64,000 bases of DNA from JAXLRU01 sp046330935 (GTDB lineage: Bacteria > Actinomycetota > Actinomycetes > Actinomycetales > Kineosporiaceae), in assembly GCA_046330935.1 (NCBI GenBank), contig JAXLRU010000007.1:1-64000 (forward strand), given 5' to 3'. This document shows, one piece after another, positions 26,367 to 35,671 of this stretch (position 1 is the first letter of the stretch; every line of letters begins with the position of its first letter). The position numbers were made by a program, and so were the translations under genes. Under the pieces are notes generated by a model that was not told the DNA's origin, searched no databases, and worked only from the letters and a program-made list of their open reading frames with translations.

Positions 26367-28095
26367 CCGGCGAGCCCCCCGCACCGCCCGAGGCCGACCT
26401 TCGGTTCGCGGCCGTGGCCGACACGGTGGCCGCCGTCACGGCCGCCCCGGGCCGATCGGCGAAGGTCGCCGCGCTCGCCGAGTGCCTGCGCGCCACGCCC
26501 GACGACCTCGTCCCCGCGGTCCTGGCATGGCTGTCGGGCACGACGCGTCAGCGCCGCACCGGCCTCGGCTGGGCCGCCGTCCGGGACCTGCTCCCCGCGG
26601 CGGAGGCCCGGCCCGACGCCGACCGTCCCGTGCTCGCCCGCGAGGTCGACGCCGCCCTCAGTGCCGCCGAGGCCACCCAGGGGGGCGCCGCGGCCCGGGC
26701 GACGCACCTGAGGGAGGTGCTGGCCCGGGCGAGCGGCGCGGAGCGGGACCTCCTCGTCTCGGTCCTCACCGGTGGGGCGCGGTCCGGGGCGGGCGCAGGC
26801 GTGGTGCTCGACGCCGTCGTCGTCGCCACCGAGGCTCCCGCCGGCCCCGTCCGGCGCGCCGCGATGCTGCTCGGCGACCCGGCCGCGGCTCTGCTGCGGG
26901 CCCGTCACGGCGGGGTCGAGGCGCTGGCGGCCGTGGGCCTGCAGGTCGGCGTCCCGGTCTCGCCGATGCTCGCCGCCTCGGCACCCTCGGTCGAGGCCGC
27001 CCTCGAGGTGACCGGGGCCGCGGGGGTCGAGTGGAAGCTCGACGGCATCCGGGTCCAGGTGCACCGCGCCGGCGAGGAGGTGCGGTTCTTCACCCGCACC
27101 CTCGACGACATCTCGCCCCGCCTGCCCGACCTCGCGCAGGCCGTGCGGGCCCTCGACGCCGATCCGGTCGTCCTCGACGGCGAGGTACTGGCCCTCTCCG
27201 ACGACGGCTCGCCCCTGCCGTTCCAGGTGAGCAGCGCGAGGGCGGCCCGGCACGCTCGAGACCCGCAGGCGGAGCCGCTGACCCTGGTCGTCTTCGACCT
27301 GCTGCACCTGGCCGGTCGCGACCTCTTCGACGCCGACGGGCCGACGAGGCGCCGGGAGCTCGAGCGCGTCGTGCCCGGGGGCGGCGGGCCCGTGCAGCTC
27401 GTGCCACGGCTCGACGTCGACCCGAGCGGGCCTGACTGGCGGGACGCCGCCCGCGCGTTCACGGCCGGCGCCTCGACCGCAGGACACGAGGGCGTGGTGG
27501 TCAAGTCGCACGCCGCCGCCTACGCCATGGGCAGGCGCGGGGTGGGCTGGGTCAAGGTGAAGCCCCGGCTCACGCTCGACCTCCTGGTCGTCGCCGCCGA
27601 GTGGGGTCACGGCCGCCGCACCGGATTGCTGTCCAACCTCCACCTCGCCGCGCGCGGCCCGCCGGGCGGTTCGGCCCTCCCGGCGGCACCGTGATGCTCG
27701 GCAAGACGTTCAAGGGCCTCACGGACGCGACCCTGCGGTGGCAGACCGAGCAGTTGCTGGAGCGCGCCGTGGCCCGCACGACCTGGCAGGTCGACGTCCG
27801 GCCCGAGCTGGTCGCGGAGATCGCCCTCGACGGCCTGCAGGTCTCCCGCCGGTACCCGGCGGGCGTGGCCCTTCGGTTCGCGCGCGTCCTGCGCTACCGC
27901 GAGGACAAGACCGCCGACGAGGCCGACACCGTCGAGACGGTGCTGTCGCTCACCGCCGGCGCGGTGTCGGACGACGGCGCGGTGCCCGATGACGGCGCGG
28001 ACGGCACACCGGACGACGTTCCCGGGGATGCGCGCGTCGAGGCAAGCACGGCCGCGATCGGTACGACGGACCCCGGGCGAACGGACGACCTGTGA
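26363..28095 (+). pseudogene. ATP-dependent DNA ligase (LigB type), interrupted by a frameshift
   Basis: Seals nicks using ATP. The first frame (26363-27694) has the helical N-terminal domain and the adenylation site EWKLDGIRV with nucleophile Lys about 225, then LDGEVLAL, FDLLHLAG, EGVVVKSH and GWVKVKP, up to WGHGRRTGLLSNLHLAAR. It then leaves the conserved path and stops. The next frame immediately continues the ligase OB domain from GPPGGTVMLGKTFKGLTD through RWQTEQLLERA to GVALRFARVLRYREDK, ending at 28095. One missing base near 27645-27665 explains this. The last 45 residues are acidic and repetitive. Active ligase is expected only if the break is a sequencing error. Confidence 0.82.
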
Positions 28096-28116
28096 GGAAT
28101 CTGGCATCACGATCCC

Positions 28117-28144
28117 TCGACACGCACTGTCAGTGATCTAAGGT
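28117..28144 (+). promoter_or_regulatory. Candidate sigma-70 promoter for the lipid kinase gene
   Basis: TCGACA (28117-28122) and TAAGGT (28139-28144) are 16 bases apart in an AT-richer patch after the ligase stop. Transcription would leave a 5' leader of about 145 bases before ATG 28297. This leader contains a Pro-rich short frame of no recognisable meaning. Confidence 0.5.
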
Positions 28145-28296
28145 GTGCCTGTCGTGACCGTTTTGGTGTTGCACCGAGCGTTCCCGGCGCCCGGCGCGGG
28201 TACGGAGGGGGTACGCGTCGGGTGCCCGCCCTCCCCCGCCCTGACCGGTCACCACCCGCGCAGCCGCCACAGGCCGCCCCCGGAAGGAGCGCCCCG

Positions 28297-29316
28297 ATGA
28301 GTCACGTCGTCCTCATCGCCAACCCGATCTCCGCGAGCGTCCTCGGGATCGGAGCCGACGCCCTCGCGGTCGAGCTCACCCACCAGCTCCAGGCCCGCGG
28401 CGACCACACGGTGGACGTGTTCGAGACCGAGTCCCGTGACGGCGGGGCCGCCGCGGCCAGGGACGCGGTGGTCGCGCAGGCCGACCTCGTGGTCGTCGCC
28501 GGCGGGGACGCGACGGTGCGGACCGTCGCCGAGGGCCTGGCCGGATCCGGCATCCCGATGGCGGTGGTGCCGATGGGCGCGGGCAACCTGCTCGCGCGCA
28601 ACCTCGGGATCCCGCTGGACCCCGTCACGGCCATCACCGCGGGGCTCGACGGGGACGACGTGCGCCTCGACCTCGGCCGGCTCGACGACGGCGCCGGGTC
28701 GTTCGCGGTGATGGCCGGCATCGGTGCTGACGCCGCGGTCGTGCAGTCGCTGCAGCCCTCCACCCGGTCGGGCACCGGCTGGCCCGGCTACACCCTCGCC
28801 CGCGCCGCCAGCGTCCGAAGCCGCGGGTTCGGCGTCGAGGTCAGCCTCGACGGTCGCCCCGCGCTGCGGCGACGGGCGGTCAGCGTGCTCATCGGCAACG
28901 TCGGCAGGCTGCGCAGCGAGGCGCTGCTGCCCGCGGCCGACCCGGCGCCGGGCGCGCTCGACGTCTGCGTCCTCGCCCCGCGCACGACGGGCCAGCGCGT
29001 GCGCGCCGCCGCGCGGTTCCTGCTGCGCCGGCCCGCCGCCGTCGAGGACGACCGGTGGGAGCGCTGGCAGGCACGGTCCGTCCTGGTCCGCGCAGCCGAG
29101 CGACAGCCACGCCAGCTGGACGGCGAGCCCATCGCCTCCTCCAGCGCCCTCGACGCGTCGGTGGTCCCGGGCGCCGTCCTGGTGCGGGTGCCGGCGGGCA
29201 CCGCCCGCCAGCCCTACGACGTCGTCGACCTCACTCACGGCCTGCCCGCAGCCGTGGACGCCGGACAGCGGGTCGGCGGGCAGACCGCGACCGACGGCGG
29301 GACACTCGGGGCATGA
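28297..29316 (+). CDS. Diacylglycerol kinase-family lipid kinase
   Basis: A 339-residue soluble kinase of the DAGK/YegS/sphingosine kinase family, which phosphorylates lipid hydroxyls using ATP. ANPISASV begins the catalytic domain, VVAGGDATVRTVAEGL is the GGDGT-like nucleotide loop, and VVPMGAGNLLARNLGIP is the family's second signature. ADPAPGALDVCVLAP and QLDGEP belong to the C-terminal beta-sandwich. ATG 28297 has AAGGAG eight bases upstream. The stop overlaps the next gene by four bases. Confidence 0.9.
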   Translation: MSHVVLIANPISASVLGIGADALAVELTHQLQARGDHTVDVFETESRDGGAAAARDAVVAQADLVVVAGGDATVRTVAEGLAGSGIPMAVVPMGAGNLLARNLGIPLDPVTAITAGLDGDDVRLDLGRLDDGAGSFAVMAGIGADAAVVQSLQPSTRSGTGWPGYTLARAASVRSRGFGVEVSLDGRPALRRRAVSVLIGNVGRLRSEALLPAADPAPGALDVCVLAPRTTGQRVRAAARFLLRRPAAVEDDRWERWQARSVLVRAAERQPRQLDGEPIASSSALDASVVPGAVLVRVPAGTARQPYDVVDLTHGLPAAVDAGQRVGGQTATDGGTLGA

Positions 29317-29753
29317 TCTCGCTGCCGATGGCCGAGCGTCTGCGGGCCGCGGGCCTGCGGTGGCAACCCCGCCCCGGCGACAGGTTCGTCCTGCCGGGCA
29401 GGGGCATGGACGAGGAGAGCTTCGTCCTCAGCGACATGACCATCGAGGTGCACCAGTTCCCCACCGGCCCGGTCATCGGGTTCAACGGGGTCGCCGAATG
29501 GGCGCTGGACTCCGTCGGCGCCGAGGAAGCCCTCTGGCTGCCCGCGGAGCACCAGCTGCGCGGGATGCTCGGCGGACTGTTCGCAGCCCTGCGGCACGTG
29601 CCCGAGGGGTTCCTCGTCGAGCTCGCCCTGCCTGCTGGGCCCTGGTCGGCCACCGCGGCCGAGGCCGCCGACGCCTACGCCCTCGCCCTGGAGCACGTGC
29701 TGCTCGACCTCTCGATCGACCAGCACACGGGCGCAGGGATCGCCCTCGGCTGA
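29313..29753 (+). CDS. Conserved actinobacterial protein of unknown function (146 aa)
   Basis: Translationally coupled to the lipid kinase (ATGA overlap). The sequence reads like a known but uncharacterised actinobacterial family: AERLRAAGLRWQPRPGDRFVLPGRG, then ESFVLSDMTIEVH, then IGFNGVAEWALDSV and EALWLPAEHQLRGMLGG. Members are sometimes labelled pilus assembly CpaE, without support here. The protein is acidic, soluble and compact, with no catalytic motif I can name. Confidence 0.75.
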   Translation: MISLPMAERLRAAGLRWQPRPGDRFVLPGRGMDEESFVLSDMTIEVHQFPTGPVIGFNGVAEWALDSVGAEEALWLPAEHQLRGMLGGLFAALRHVPEGFLVELALPAGPWSATAAEAADAYALALEHVLLDLSIDQHTGAGIALG

Positions 29754-29765
29754 ACCGGCGGGGCG

Positions 29766-30704
29766 TCAGCCGTCGGAGCGGCCCCGCCGCTCGTTCTCCT
29801 CGGCGAGGAAGCGCTCCAGCTCCGCCCCGAGCTCGTCGGCCGTCGGCAGGGGGGCGTCGGGCGTGGGCGGATCGGCCAGCAGCGAGCGCCCCTCTCCCCC
29901 GACGAACGCGTCGTACTGGGCCTCGAGGGAGGCGACCACCTCGCGGATCTCGGCGTTGTCGGCGATCTGCTCGTCGACGGCGGCCCGCGTGCGCGCCGCG
30001 GCCTCGTGGAGGTCCGCGACGGGCAGGCGCAGGCCGGTCAGCGAGGAGACCGCCTCCAGCAGCTGCGCGGCGGCCTGGGGGTACTCGGCCTGGGCGAGGT
30101 AGTGCGGGACGTGCACGGCGTACCCGCCCGCATCGAGCCCTTCCTCGCCGAGGCGCAGCTCCATCAGGGCGGCCACGTTGCCGGGCACCTGGACGGTCCC
30201 GACCCAGCTGCGGTGCTCGCCGAGGAGCTCGGGCCGGGTGGCGTGGGCGGTGACGCCGCCGGGGCGGGTGTGGGGCACGGCCATCGGGATCGCGTGCACG
30301 CCGAGGGTCAGGCGCACCCCGAGGCGACGTACGAGGTCGACGACGGCGGCACTGAACCGCTCCCACTGGACGTCGGGTTCGGGTCCGGTGAGCAGCAGGA
30401 ACCGCTGGTCGTCGGCGTCACGCAGCTCCTCCACGACCAGGCGCGGACGCTCGTAGGCGGTCCAGCGGTCCTCGGTGAACGTCATGGGAGGGCGCCGCGC
30501 GCGGTAGTCCAGCACCTGGTCGACGTCGAACGTGGCGACGACGCGGGTCTGCAGGTGCTCGCGCAGGTGCTCGGCGGCCAGCCGACCGGCGGACCCGGCG
30601 TCGATGAACCCGGTCAACGCGTGGATCAGCACGGCCCCGCGACCGTCGAGGGGGTACTCCGATGCGGCGTCGGTGACGTCGTACAGCTGGCGCGGATCGA
30701 GCAC
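29766..30704 (-). CDS. PAC2 family protein (proteasome assembly chaperone-like)
   Basis: A 312-residue protein. AVLIHALTGFIDAGSAGRLAAEHL opens the PAC2 fold, followed by VDQVLDYRARRPPMTF and FLLLTGPEPDVQWERF, family motifs. In eukaryotes PAC2 proteins help assemble proteasomes; actinobacterial members are uncharacterised. GTG 30704 is preferred because GAGAGGA lies upstream; an extension to 30773 looks like non-coding Arg-rich sequence. The C-terminus is a charged helical segment. It is convergent with the gene at 29313. Confidence 0.85.
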   Translation of the reverse strand: MLDPRQLYDVTDAASEYPLDGRGAVLIHALTGFIDAGSAGRLAAEHLREHLQTRVVATFDVDQVLDYRARRPPMTFTEDRWTAYERPRLVVEELRDADDQRFLLLTGPEPDVQWERFSAAVVDLVRRLGVRLTLGVHAIPMAVPHTRPGGVTAHATRPELLGEHRSWVGTVQVPGNVAALMELRLGEEGLDAGGYAVHVPHYLAQAEYPQAAAQLLEAVSSLTGLRLPVADLHEAAARTRAAVDEQIADNAEIREVVASLEAQYDAFVGGEGRSLLADPPTPDAPLPTADELGAELERFLAEENERRGRSDG

Positions 30705-30872
30705 GGGCCGGCGTCCTCTCGGGTCGTCGTGCGGGTCGAGGGCGGACGCGATCGTCCGCCGTCGCGACGTCAACGCCGCGGCGGACGCAGGAAATCCCGC
30801 TCCGGCGGCCAGGATGTCACGGACGCCGGGGACGAAGCCGCGCGGCGGGGGCGGCGGCCCCGCCGCGCGGAC

Positions 30873-31304
30873 TCAGCCGAGCATCGAGCAGAGCTCGTCG
30901 AGGCCCGCCCGGAAGCGCTCGGCGACGTCACCGGCGTCGGCGCCGTCGGCAGCGTCGGCACCCGTGACGGCCAGCTCGAGGGTGGTCCCGGAGCCCGCGG
31001 GCTCCAGCTCGACCTCGACCATGACGGCGGGCGCGTCGGGGCTGCGGTGCCAGGAGACGCGCAGCTGTTCGAGGGGGTGGATGCTGCGGGTGACGCCGCG
31101 CGAGCCGTCGTCGGCGAGGTAGGCCTGCCCCTTGGCGCCGATGCTGGCCCCCGGGCCGAACAGGGACTGGGCGCCGGCGGGGGCGACGAGGACCTCCCAG
31201 GCGCGGGCGGGTGGAGCGGGGACGGTGCGGCTCACGCGCAGACGGGTCGCCACGGGCGACCCGTCGACGTCGGGCGTGGATGCGGCGTCGGTTCCTGCTG
31301 TCAT
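30873..31304 (-). CDS. SRPBCC (START/AHSA1-like) domain protein
   Basis: A 143-residue hydrophobic-ligand-binding fold. RLRVSRTVPAPPARAWEVLV is the usual first strand and helix, and the chain ends with a long C-terminal helix (DVAERFRAGLDELCSML). Such proteins bind lipids or polyketides, or act like Aha1; the ligand is unknown. ATG 31304 has GAGGAGG upstream. It is monocistronic between the PAC2 and GH1 genes. Confidence 0.8.
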   Translation of the reverse strand: MTAGTDAASTPDVDGSPVATRLRVSRTVPAPPARAWEVLVAPAGAQSLFGPGASIGAKGQAYLADDGSRGVTRSIHPLEQLRVSWHRSPDAPAVMVEVELEPAGSGTTLELAVTGADAADGADAGDVAERFRAGLDELCSMLG

Positions 31305-31462
31305 CGCGCCTCCTCGGCGGCTGAGGCGGCCTCGGGCGAGGCCGTGCCCTCAGGACATCCGCCCGTGACGGCGTCCACAAGGCCGACGCTCGGAACGATC
31401 GCCGGACGGAGGGTACTCGCGCGGTCGCTCTGTGTTCATGCGCCGGGTGGTGCGCGGCCCCC

Positions 31463-32938
31463 TCAGCCCTGCAGCCTGCCGGAGCGGATCACGTCGCGGT
31501 ACCACAGGGCGCTCTTCTTGGGAGTGCGCTTCTGACTGTCGAAGTCGACGTGGACGATGCCGAAACGCTGGCTGTAACCCGTGGCCCACTCGAAGTTGTC
31601 CAGCAACGACCACAGCTGGTAGCCCGACAGTCGCACCCCCGCGCGCACGGCGCGTTCCGCCGCCGCCAGGTGGTCGCGCACGTAGGAGATGCGCGCGTCG
31701 TCGGCGGGCGGCGAGCCGGCGGTGCCGGGGGCATCGGGGCGGCCGTTCTCAGTGATCATGAGTTCGGGCCCGCCGTAGTCGCGGTGCACGCGCAGGAGGA
31801 TGTCGAACAGGCCCTGCGGATAGATCTCCAGCCACTCCGCGGGGGTGGCGACGGGGTGGCGGTGCACCTGCGACCCGTCGCCCTGCACGTAGACGGGGTT
31901 GTAGTAGTTGACCGCGACGAGGTCGACGGGCGCCGCGATGGCGCGCAGGTCGCCGTCGCGCACCACCGACTCCAGCGCCCCCCGGCCCAGCGCCAGCTCC
32001 GCCTCGGCCGGGTAGCGGCCGCGCAGCACCGGGTCGAGGAACAGGGTGTTCTCGCGGGTGTCCGCGACGATCGCGGCGCCGGCTGCCTCGTCGGAGTCGT
32101 CGGCGGTGTAGACGGGGGCGAGGTTGAAGCAGGGCCCCACCCGCAGGCCGGAGCGGGAGGCGCGGGCGGCCGCCACCGCGAGCCCGTGGCCGAGGTGGAG
32201 GTGGTGCAGCGCCGACACCGCCGCGACGGGGTCACGCCGGCCAGGGGCGTGCACGCCGGAGACGTACCCGAGCTGCACGACGGTCTTGGGCTCGTTGAGC
32301 GTGAGCAGCGTGTGCAGCCTGTCCCCCACCGCATCGACCACGACCCCGGCGTAGTCGGCGAACCGGTAGGCCGTCGCCCGCGAGGCCCAGCCGCCGCGCT
32401 GCTCCAGCGCCTCGGGGGTGTCCCAGTGCCACAGGGTCAGCACGGGGGCGATGTCGGCGGCGCGCAACGCGTCGACGAGCCGGCGGTAGTAGTCCAGGCC
32501 CTTCTGGTTGACCTTCCCCTCCCCGGAGGGCAGCACACGCGACCACGACACCGAGAACCGGTAGCTGCGCAGCCCGAGCTCGCGCATGATCGCGATGTCG
32601 TCGGCGTAGCGGTGGTACTGGTCGGCGGCGACGGCGCCGGTGGACCCGTCCTGGATCGTCCCGGGCCTCGCCGCGAAGGTGTCCCACACGCTCGGGCCGC
32701 GCCCGTCGACGTCGGCGGCGCCCTCGACCTGGTACGCCGAGGTCGCGGCGCCCCACAGGAAGTCGCGCGGGAACGCGAGGGGCTGCGCGGCGCCGGTGCC
32801 GACGCCGGACGGCGAGGGGCCGGGGGGCGTCGGCGTCGGCCCGGACGTGCACCCGGCCACCCCTCCGGCGACGCCCACGAGGGCGCCCCAGCGCAACACC
32901 TGACGGCGGGACGGCAGCGGGGTGGGCTGCGGGGCCAC
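31463..32938 (-). CDS. GH1 beta-glucosidase, Tat-exported lipoprotein
   Basis: Hydrolyses beta-glucosides such as cellobiose. The 491-residue enzyme has the acid/base Glu in LTLNEPKTV (about 216) and the nucleophile in MITENGRP (about 397), with the family opening FLWGAATSAYQVEGAADVDG. Unusually it begins with PSRRQVLRWGALVG and VAGGVAGC, a twin-arginine signal ending in a lipobox (Cys 30), followed by a Pro/Ser/Thr linker, so it should sit on the outer face of the membrane. GTG 32938 has GGAGG at seven bases. It would complement the secreted GH12 glucanase. Confidence 0.9.
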   Translation of the reverse strand: MAPQPTPLPSRRQVLRWGALVGVAGGVAGCTSGPTPTPPGPSPSGVGTGAAQPLAFPRDFLWGAATSAYQVEGAADVDGRGPSVWDTFAARPGTIQDGSTGAVAADQYHRYADDIAIMRELGLRSYRFSVSWSRVLPSGEGKVNQKGLDYYRRLVDALRAADIAPVLTLWHWDTPEALEQRGGWASRATAYRFADYAGVVVDAVGDRLHTLLTLNEPKTVVQLGYVSGVHAPGRRDPVAAVSALHHLHLGHGLAVAAARASRSGLRVGPCFNLAPVYTADDSDEAAGAAIVADTRENTLFLDPVLRGRYPAEAELALGRGALESVVRDGDLRAIAAPVDLVAVNYYNPVYVQGDGSQVHRHPVATPAEWLEIYPQGLFDILLRVHRDYGGPELMITENGRPDAPGTAGSPPADDARISYVRDHLAAAERAVRAGVRLSGYQLWSLLDNFEWATGYSQRFGIVHVDFDSQKRTPKKSALWYRDVIRSGRLQG

Positions 32939-33085
32939 GGGCGACCTCCGGATCGCGACGGCGTCGGCGACGAACGCGGGCGAGCCTAGGCCCGGTCGTG
33001 GCACCCGGGCCCGCTCGCGGTGCGGGTGGTACCGGATCGCAACAAGGCCGACACCCAACCGCCGCTCAGGCGGGTCACGACAGGC

Positions 33086-35428
33086 TCAGCTGGCGGCGGG
33101 TGAGGCAAGGGAGCCTCGCTGCACCCCGGGGCCCGCGGATCCGGGGGCCGGAGCCAGCAGGTCCCGGCAGGCGCCGGGACTGGCCAGGGCGCCGTCGAGG
33201 AAGGCGGGGACGGCGTCGGGCGGCAGGGGACGGCTGAGCAGATAGCCCTGCACCTGGTCGCAGCCGATCCGGTGCAGGACGTCGAGCTGGTCCAGCGTCT
33301 CCACCCCCTCCGCGACCGTGATCGCGCCGAGGGTGTGGGCGAGCTCGACGATCACGGCGACCATGGACTCGTCGTCCGGGAGCCGGTTGACGAAGGACCG
33401 GTCGATCTTGAGTACGTCCACGGGGAGGTCCCGCAGGTAGGCCAGGGACGAGTAGCCGGTCCCGAAGTCGTCGATGCTGATCCTCGCCCCGAGCGCACGC
33501 AGGTCGGCCAACCTCGCGGCGCTGAGGTCGACATCGTCGACGAGCACGCTCTCGGTGATCTCCAGGGTGAGCGCGGACGGCGACAGGCCGCTGCCGGCGA
33601 GCGCCTCCCCCACCTGGTCGGCGAGGTCCGCCTGCCCGAGCTGACGGGCGGAGAGGTTGACGGCGACGCGCAGGTCCAGCCCGCTGGCGCAGCGCCAGTC
33701 CGCGACGTCGGCGCACGCCCGGCGCAGCACGCGCCGTCCGAGGTCGTGGATGAGGCCGAGGTCCTCCGCGAGCGGGATGAACACCGAGGGCGGCACGTCC
33801 TGGCCGTCGCGGCACCAGCGCGCCAGCGCCTCCACCGACAGGTCGGCGTGACCGGGCCGCAGGTCGAGGACCGGCTGGTAGGCCAGGCGCACCTCGTCGC
33901 GGTCCAGGGCCCCGCGCAGCGCGTGCTCGACGTCCAGGCGGGCCTGGGCGCGCCGGCGCAGCCGGGCGTCGAAGACCTCGGTGCGGTCGCGCCCGGCGTC
34001 TTTGGCCTGGTACATCGCCACGTCGGCGTCGCGCAGCAGGTCGCTGGCATCGCTGCCGCCGGGTTCGGCCAGGCACACCCCGACCGAGACCGACATCGTG
34101 ACGGTGCGGGTGTCGAGTTCGATGGGGGCGCGGACGACGGCCCGCACCCGCTCGGCGATGGCCTGCGCCTCGCCCGCCTCCCGCAGCCCCGTGCACAGCA
34201 CCGCGAACTCGTCCCCGCCGAAGCGGGCGACGGTGTCCTGCGGGCGGACCGCCGCGACGATCCGCGCCGCGACCACCCGGAGCAGGTCGTCGCCCGCGGT
34301 GTGGCCGAGGCTGTCGTTGACGAGCTTGAACCGGTCGACGTCGCAGAACAGGACGGCCGCGTGCCCGCCGTCGGGGGTGGCCCGCAGCTGTTCGGCCAGG
34401 CGCTGGACGAACAGGGCGCGATTGGCCAGCCGCGTCAGCTCGTCGTGGGACGCCGACCACGCCATCCGTTCGGCGTCGGCCCGGGCCTGGGTGACCTCCT
34501 CGACGACGACGCCCACGCCCGTCACCTGCTCACCGGCCTGCACCCGGTGGAAGCTGGCCTTCCAGTGCCGCAGCACGCCCGGCCGTGCCGGGGTGGAGCC
34601 GCTGAACTCGAGGTCGCGCACCGGTCGTCCGGTGCGCAGCACCTGCTCCAGCACGGCTTCGGTGAAGCGCAGCTCGGGCACCACCTCCCCCACCCGGCGG
34701 CCGAGGTGGGCCGCCACCGGGAGGCCGTTCATCTCGGCGAGCGCGGCGTTGAGCCGGCGGAAGCGCAGGGAGGTGTCCCAGAACGCCAGGCCCACGGGGA
34801 CGCCGTCCAGGTAGGTCTCCAGTAGGGCCAGGGACTCGTCGCGGGCGGTGACGGCCTCGGCGTAGGCGTGGGCGGCGCGTAGCGCGAACAGGCCGATGAA
34901 GCCGAGCACGCAGCAGCGCAGCAGGCGCACCTGCGGGGGGCCGTCGTCGGCGGGCGCCAGCGGGATGAGCGCGAAGTAGCCGAGGGGGACCGCGGCGACG
35001 ACGACCCTCGCGGCGGCGCGCGGCAGCACCAGGGGGTAGAGGCTCGCGATCACGAAGAACCAGAGCAGGAAGAACCCGCTCACCGGGTCGTCGACGGCCT
35101 GCAGGGCCAGCCCGAAGCCGAACGCGGCGGCCGCACGCACGTAGCTGGTCCACCGGGGCGAGCGGGGCAGCAGCCCCAGGCACCCGCTGCCGCCGACGAC
35201 CACGACGGCGGCGGCGATGACGGCGCGCATCGTCGTCCCGGCGCCCGGCCGGAAGGCGCCGACGGCGACCGCGTGCAGGGCGAGGAACACCCCCGCGAGC
35301 GGCTCGAGGATCCGCAGCGAGGGTGGCGGCGTGGAGGCGGCAGGGCGCACCGAGACCCTGGGCGGCGGGAGGGCCGGTCCCGGGCCCGGAGCACGGCGCC
35401 GGTCGGACGACGTTGGCGTGAGCGCCAC
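33086..35428 (-). CDS. Membrane-bound PAS-GGDEF-EAL c-di-GMP signalling protein
   Basis: About 780 residues: an N-terminal cluster of hydrophobic helices (roughly residues 40-190), a PAS domain (LETYLDGVPVGLAFWDTSLRFRRLN), GGDEF and EAL. Both catalytic signatures are intact: RFGGDEFAVL for diguanylate cyclase and VEALARW, with LEITES, DDFGTGYSSLAYL and AEGVET for phosphodiesterase. It could make or degrade c-di-GMP. The start is uncertain: GTG 35428 follows AGGAG with no spacer, and sequence beyond it is AT-richer and looks like promoter. It is divergent from the CheB-CheR gene. Confidence 0.85.
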   Translation of the reverse strand: MALTPTSSDRRRAPGPGPALPPPRVSVRPAASTPPPSLRILEPLAGVFLALHAVAVGAFRPGAGTTMRAVIAAAVVVVGGSGCLGLLPRSPRWTSYVRAAAAFGFGLALQAVDDPVSGFFLLWFFVIASLYPLVLPRAAARVVVAAVPLGYFALIPLAPADDGPPQVRLLRCCVLGFIGLFALRAAHAYAEAVTARDESLALLETYLDGVPVGLAFWDTSLRFRRLNAALAEMNGLPVAAHLGRRVGEVVPELRFTEAVLEQVLRTGRPVRDLEFSGSTPARPGVLRHWKASFHRVQAGEQVTGVGVVVEEVTQARADAERMAWSASHDELTRLANRALFVQRLAEQLRATPDGGHAAVLFCDVDRFKLVNDSLGHTAGDDLLRVVAARIVAAVRPQDTVARFGGDEFAVLCTGLREAGEAQAIAERVRAVVRAPIELDTRTVTMSVSVGVCLAEPGGSDASDLLRDADVAMYQAKDAGRDRTEVFDARLRRRAQARLDVEHALRGALDRDEVRLAYQPVLDLRPGHADLSVEALARWCRDGQDVPPSVFIPLAEDLGLIHDLGRRVLRRACADVADWRCASGLDLRVAVNLSARQLGQADLADQVGEALAGSGLSPSALTLEITESVLVDDVDLSAARLADLRALGARISIDDFGTGYSSLAYLRDLPVDVLKIDRSFVNRLPDDESMVAVIVELAHTLGAITVAEGVETLDQLDVLHRIGCDQVQGYLLSRPLPPDAVPAFLDGALASPGACRDLLAPAPGSAGPGVQRGSLASPAAS

Positions 35429-35671
35429 CTCCTGGAGCGGCAGGGATGTCAGGGGAGGCCACCCCCCGGGACGCACATCACAATAGGTGAACGCTTGAGC
35501 GCAAAGAGCGACTAGAGCTACCGTGCACGCAAGTGCCTCCATCGTCAATGCCCTGGGGGACGAACCGTCCCGGTCACGGTACGAAAGGGAGCCACTCGTC
35601 CCGGTCGTCCGCCTTCGGGCCCGACTAGGGTGACCGCGATCACCTCATGATCGTCAAGCGGAGGGCGGCCC
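35429..35671. promoter_or_regulatory. Divergent promoter region between the GGDEF-EAL and CheB-CheR genes
   Basis: A less GC-rich stretch. On the plus strand TAGGGT (35626-35631) fits a -10 box about 40 bases before ATG 35672. On the minus strand TATTGT near 35490 is a candidate -10 for the GGDEF-EAL gene. No clear operator symmetry is seen. Confidence 0.4.

Noticed and set aside
28154..28300. Pro-rich GTG frame (VTVLVLHRAFPAPG) after the TAAGGT box, ending over the lipid kinase start
   Set aside because: Spacing from the -10 box is nine bases and the peptide looks like translated non-coding sequence; no ribosome site.
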